This document shows positions 3,566 to 5,460 of a stretch of DNA of 5,460 nucleotides, piece after piece; the first letter of the stretch is position 1; every line of letters begins with the position of its first letter. The notes beneath the pieces were generated by a model. It did not search any database. It was not told the origin of the DNA and saw only the letters and a program-made list of their open reading frames with translations. The stretch is from positions 1 through 5,460 of the forward strand of contig JAFGDX010000126.1 of assembly GCA_016931875.1 (NCBI GenBank), written 5' to 3'. The stretch is from Prolixibacteraceae bacterium. Its GTDB lineage: Bacteria > Bacteroidota > Bacteroidia > Bacteroidales > Prolixibacteraceae. Made by a program: the position numbers and the translations under genes.

Positions 3566-5460
3566 ATGGTGGAGCAAGGAAAAAAAAGAAACACGTTATT
3601 GAAGAGTAATTTTTCAAACAGGGCGGTTTTCCTGAATTTAATAATTCTTTCCGGATTGCTGTTTGTTGGAATAATGTCTGCCACAGCGCAATCAAACGAA
3701 GACTGTGCCATGTGCCACGACGATCCCGGTTTAACAACCCTCCGAAACGGCCGCGAAGTTTCGAGGTATATTCCTGCCAATATTCTGGAACATTCGGTTC
3801 ATAGTTATCTTGAATGTATTTCATGCCATGCCGACGCAGAGGTTGAAGAATTTCCTCACCCTGACACATTACAACCGGTTGATTGCGGAATGTGCCATGA
3901 TGTTGCCATGGAAAATTTTATGGGTGGCGTTCATGGGATGGCCTTTGCAAGGAATGATAAAAATGCACCAAACTGCTCCGAATGCCACGGGACACATGAA
4001 ATTATAAGTTCTTCCGATCCAAACTCACGAACCTATAAAATGAACATCCCGGTTCTTTGCGGACAATGCCACCGCGAAGGAGCTCCGGTGGCACGGTCGT
4101 ATAATATAACCGAGCACAACATCATCGAAAACTACAGCCAGGGTATTCATGGCCGCGGCCTGTTTAATGCTGGACTGATTGTGACTGCCACCTGCAACGA
4201 TTGCCACGGCAACCATCTGGTTTTGCCACACACAAATATGAATTCGAGCATTTCACAGAAAAACATAGCATCAACCTGTATGAAATGCCATGCACGAATT
4301 GAAGATGTGCATGTAAAAGTTATTAATAAAGAGTTGTGGGAAAAAAAGCCCGGAGCAATACCGGCATGTACCGATTGTCACCCGCCTCACAAAGTGGAAA
4401 TGCAGAATATTGTTGAAAATATTTCGGATAAAACATGCCTGATCTGCCATGAACAGAATGATATCCACATGCTTGTTGACGGGGAGCAAATTTCGTTAAA
4501 AGTGGAGGTAAACGACCTGGCTGTTTCGGCACACAAGAATATAACCTGTGTAAAATGCCATTCGGATGTTACGGCCAATTTAGCACGCCCCTGTGAAACG
4601 GCAAATAAGGTGGACTGCTCCAATTGTCATGCGGAAGAAGCAGATATTTATTTCTCAAGCGGACACGGAACTGCCTATTTTGCCAAGCAGGAAAATGCTC
4701 CCTACTGTACTGATTGTCATGGCTCTCACCTGGTAAAAACAAAAGAAGACGAAACCTCTCCCGTATTCCGATCGGCCATTCCAACACTTTGTGGTGAATG
4801 TCACAAGGAGGATGGTAAAGCTTTGATTGGAACCGATTTAAAGGAGAGAGATGCGTATCGTGATTATTCCACAACGGTTCATGGAAGGAGCCTGGAGGAA
4901 AAAGGACTTTTATCGGCTGCGGTTTGCACCGATTGCCATACCACCCACTTTATGCTGAACGAAGAAGATGAACGCTCTTCCGTGAATCCGGCGAATCTGG
5001 CTGGCACCTGTGGAAAATGCCACAAGGGAATTTACGATGAATACATGGACAGTGAACACGGGCACAAGGATAACACCAGCGAATTAAAATTTCCTACCTG
5101 TGAAACCTGTCACACAGCCCACCACATCACCGAAGTTCATGAAGATAAATTTATGTCGGAAATCACCAGTCAGTGTGGCCAATGCCATTCCGAACTGGCA
5201 GAAACCTATCTCGAAACCTATCACGGAAAAGCCCATCAGCTGGGGTATCTGGAGGCAGCCAGGTGTTCCGATTGCCATGGGGCACATAATATTTACCGGA
5301 TGGACAACCCAAAATCTACAATCAGCCCGCGAAATATCGTTGAAACCTGTAAAAAGTGTCATACGGATGCCAACATGAAATTTACAGGCTATTTAACACA
5401 CGCCACTCACTACGACAAAAGCAATTTCCCCTGGTTGTACTATACTTTCTGGGCGATGAC
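3566..5460 (+). CDS. Giant multihaem cytochrome c, at least 19 haems (3' end outside window)
   Basis: The frame stays open from ATG 3566 to the right edge: 631 full codons with no stop. Residues 1-41 form a signal peptide or anchor with a long basic n-region, a hydrophobic core at about 21-36 and an S-A-T-A-Q cleavage site. Nineteen CxxCH motifs follow, with first cysteines at 47, 84, 107, 137, 165, 210, 238, 268, 291, 328, 351, 381, 409, 454, 482, 512, 537, 567 and 595. Most even-numbered motifs are CxxCHxxH with an H-G about 12-14 residues upstream, so His/His ligation of most haems is likely. Haems 1-8 and 9-16 are a tandem duplication. After the last motif, T-H-A-T-H-Y-D then F-P-W-L-Y-Y-T-F-W-A-M (621-631) looks like the entry to a membrane helix; from memory this resembles the junction to a C-terminal cytochrome b or anchor. 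It starts 105 bases after the cytochrome b gene with no terminator between, so may share its operon. Likely role: long-range periplasmic electron transfer; substrate unknown. Confidence 0.88.
   Translation, partial: MVEQGKKRNTLLKSNFSNRAVFLNLIILSGLLFVGIMSATAQSNEDCAMCHDDPGLTTLRNGREVSRYIPANILEHSVHSYLECISCHADAEVEEFPHPDTLQPVDCGMCHDVAMENFMGGVHGMAFARNDKNAPNCSECHGTHEIISSSDPNSRTYKMNIPVLCGQCHREGAPVARSYNITEHNIIENYSQGIHGRGLFNAGLIVTATCNDCHGNHLVLPHTNMNSSISQKNIASTCMKCHARIEDVHVKVINKELWEKKPGAIPACTDCHPPHKVEMQNIVENISDKTCLICHEQNDIHMLVDGEQISLKVEVNDLAVSAHKNITCVKCHSDVTANLARPCETANKVDCSNCHAEEADIYFSSGHGTAYFAKQENAPYCTDCHGSHLVKTKEDETSPVFRSAIPTLCGECHKEDGKALIGTDLKERDAYRDYSTTVHGRSLEEKGLLSAAVCTDCHTTHFMLNEEDERSSVNPANLAGTCGKCHKGIYDEYMDSEHGHKDNTSELKFPTCETCHTAHHITEVHEDKFMSEITSQCGQCHSELAETYLETYHGKAHQLGYLEAARCSDCHGAHNIYRMDNPKSTISPRNIVETCKKCHTDANMKFTGYLTHATHYDKSNFPWLYYTFWAM
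3704..4435 (+). repeat. Protein-level repeat unit 1 of the giant cytochrome (haems 1-8)
   Basis: Codons 47-290 form the first copy of a 244-residue, eight-haem unit. Spacings between successive first cysteines, from haem 1 to haem 9, are 37, 23, 30, 28, 45, 28, 30 and 23 residues. It aligns with unit 2 without gaps through seven of eight spacings, and I count by hand roughly 70-75 identical residues of 244, 24 of which are the CxxCH residues themselves. Shared non-haem landmarks include N-x-L...S-x-H before haem 2, H-G-x-A...N-A-P before haem 4, I-P-x-L before haem 5, and Y-S...H-G-R-x-L before haem 6. It is a repeat of protein architecture, not of near-identical DNA. Confidence 0.85.
4436..5167 (+). 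repeat. Protein-level repeat unit 2 of the giant cytochrome (haems 9-16)
   Basis: Codons 291-534 form the second copy. Spacings from haem 9 to haem 17 are 37, 23, 30, 28, 45, 28, 30 and 25 residues, so it differs from unit 1 only by two extra residues after haem 16. It also carries Cys343, the one cysteine I see in the mature protein outside a CxxCH motif; unit 1 has Pro at that position. Confidence 0.85.
5174..5362 (+). repeat. Partial third repeat of the giant cytochrome (haems 17-19)
   Basis: Haems 17, 18 and 19 (Cys537, 567, 595) are spaced 30 and 28 residues apart, exactly as haems 3-5 and 11-13. Sequence landmarks such as C-G-Q-C-H, Y-H-G-K-A, C-S-D-C-H-G-A-H and the N-I-V-E-T-C run resemble both the haem 3-5 and haem 5-7 segments. 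This looks like a further, incomplete two-haem module added before the probable membrane part. Which earlier segment is its closest relative is not settled by eye. Confidence 0.6.

Noticed and set aside
4569..4874. Minus-strand open frame inside the giant cytochrome; similar ones at 3552-3869 and 4271-4623.
   Set aside because: All lie antisense to the continuous 19-haem frame; long antisense frames are expected from the codon bias of CxxCH-rich sequence.
3704..5362. Regularly spaced short DNA words (TGC/TGT ... TGCCA) suggesting a direct-repeat or CRISPR-like array.
   Set aside because: They are codons of CxxCH motifs in one long open frame; the spacing is a multiple of three and there is no conserved repeat of 20 bases or more with unique spacers.
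5100..5378. Same-strand 92-residue frame near the right end, and a 65-residue one at 3810-4007.
   Set aside because: They are shifted-frame readings of the giant cytochrome gene, with no signal peptide or domain of their own.

Overview
This window is a cytochrome c gene cluster from a Bacteroidota-like bacterium. The evidence for that lineage is AT-rich spacers, weak or absent Shine-Dalgarno sequences, signal peptides ending in A-Q (SFAQ, LKAQ, ATAQ), and a small outer-membrane barrel resembling DUF5777, a family I know mainly from this phylum. I cannot fix the genus. All six genes recognised are on the + strand, and four of them encode c-type cytochromes with 28 visible CxxCH haem motifs in total (1 + 1 + 7 + 19).

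Layout. (1) Bases 1-348 are the 3' end of an exported multihaem cytochrome, closed by a strong terminator hairpin at 367-402. (2) Bases 417-1723 hold a two-gene unit: a monohaem cytochrome lipoprotein followed by a DUF5777-like beta-barrel. A second strong hairpin at 1746-1788 closes it. (3) Bases 1908-3460 hold a tightly coupled pair: a seven-haem cytochrome c with a C-terminal membrane anchor, and a four-helix dihaem cytochrome b of the HydC/FdnI/b561 type. (4) From 3566 to the right edge runs one open frame for a giant multihaem cytochrome. It has 19 CxxCH motifs in the part seen, and the frame breaks off as a probable membrane segment begins.

How the parts may work together (inference). 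The b-type subunit and the anchored seven-haem protein look like a quinol-cytochrome c electron-transfer module in the inner membrane. The giant cytochrome could be a second such module, possibly a c-b fusion of the kind seen in CbcL of Geobacter, or a long periplasmic electron wire. The lipoprotein and barrel would sit at the outer membrane. Together this fits respiratory electron transfer across the periplasm, perhaps to an extracellular or periplasmic acceptor, but no catalytic subunit is visible and the acceptor cannot be named.

The most notable observation is inside the giant cytochrome. The haem spacings for haems 1-9 (37, 23, 30, 28, 45, 28, 30, 23 residues) recur for haems 9-17 (37, 23, 30, 28, 45, 28, 30, 25). 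This indicates a tandem duplication of an eight-haem, 244-residue unit with almost no insertions or deletions, itself built from alternating two-haem modules.
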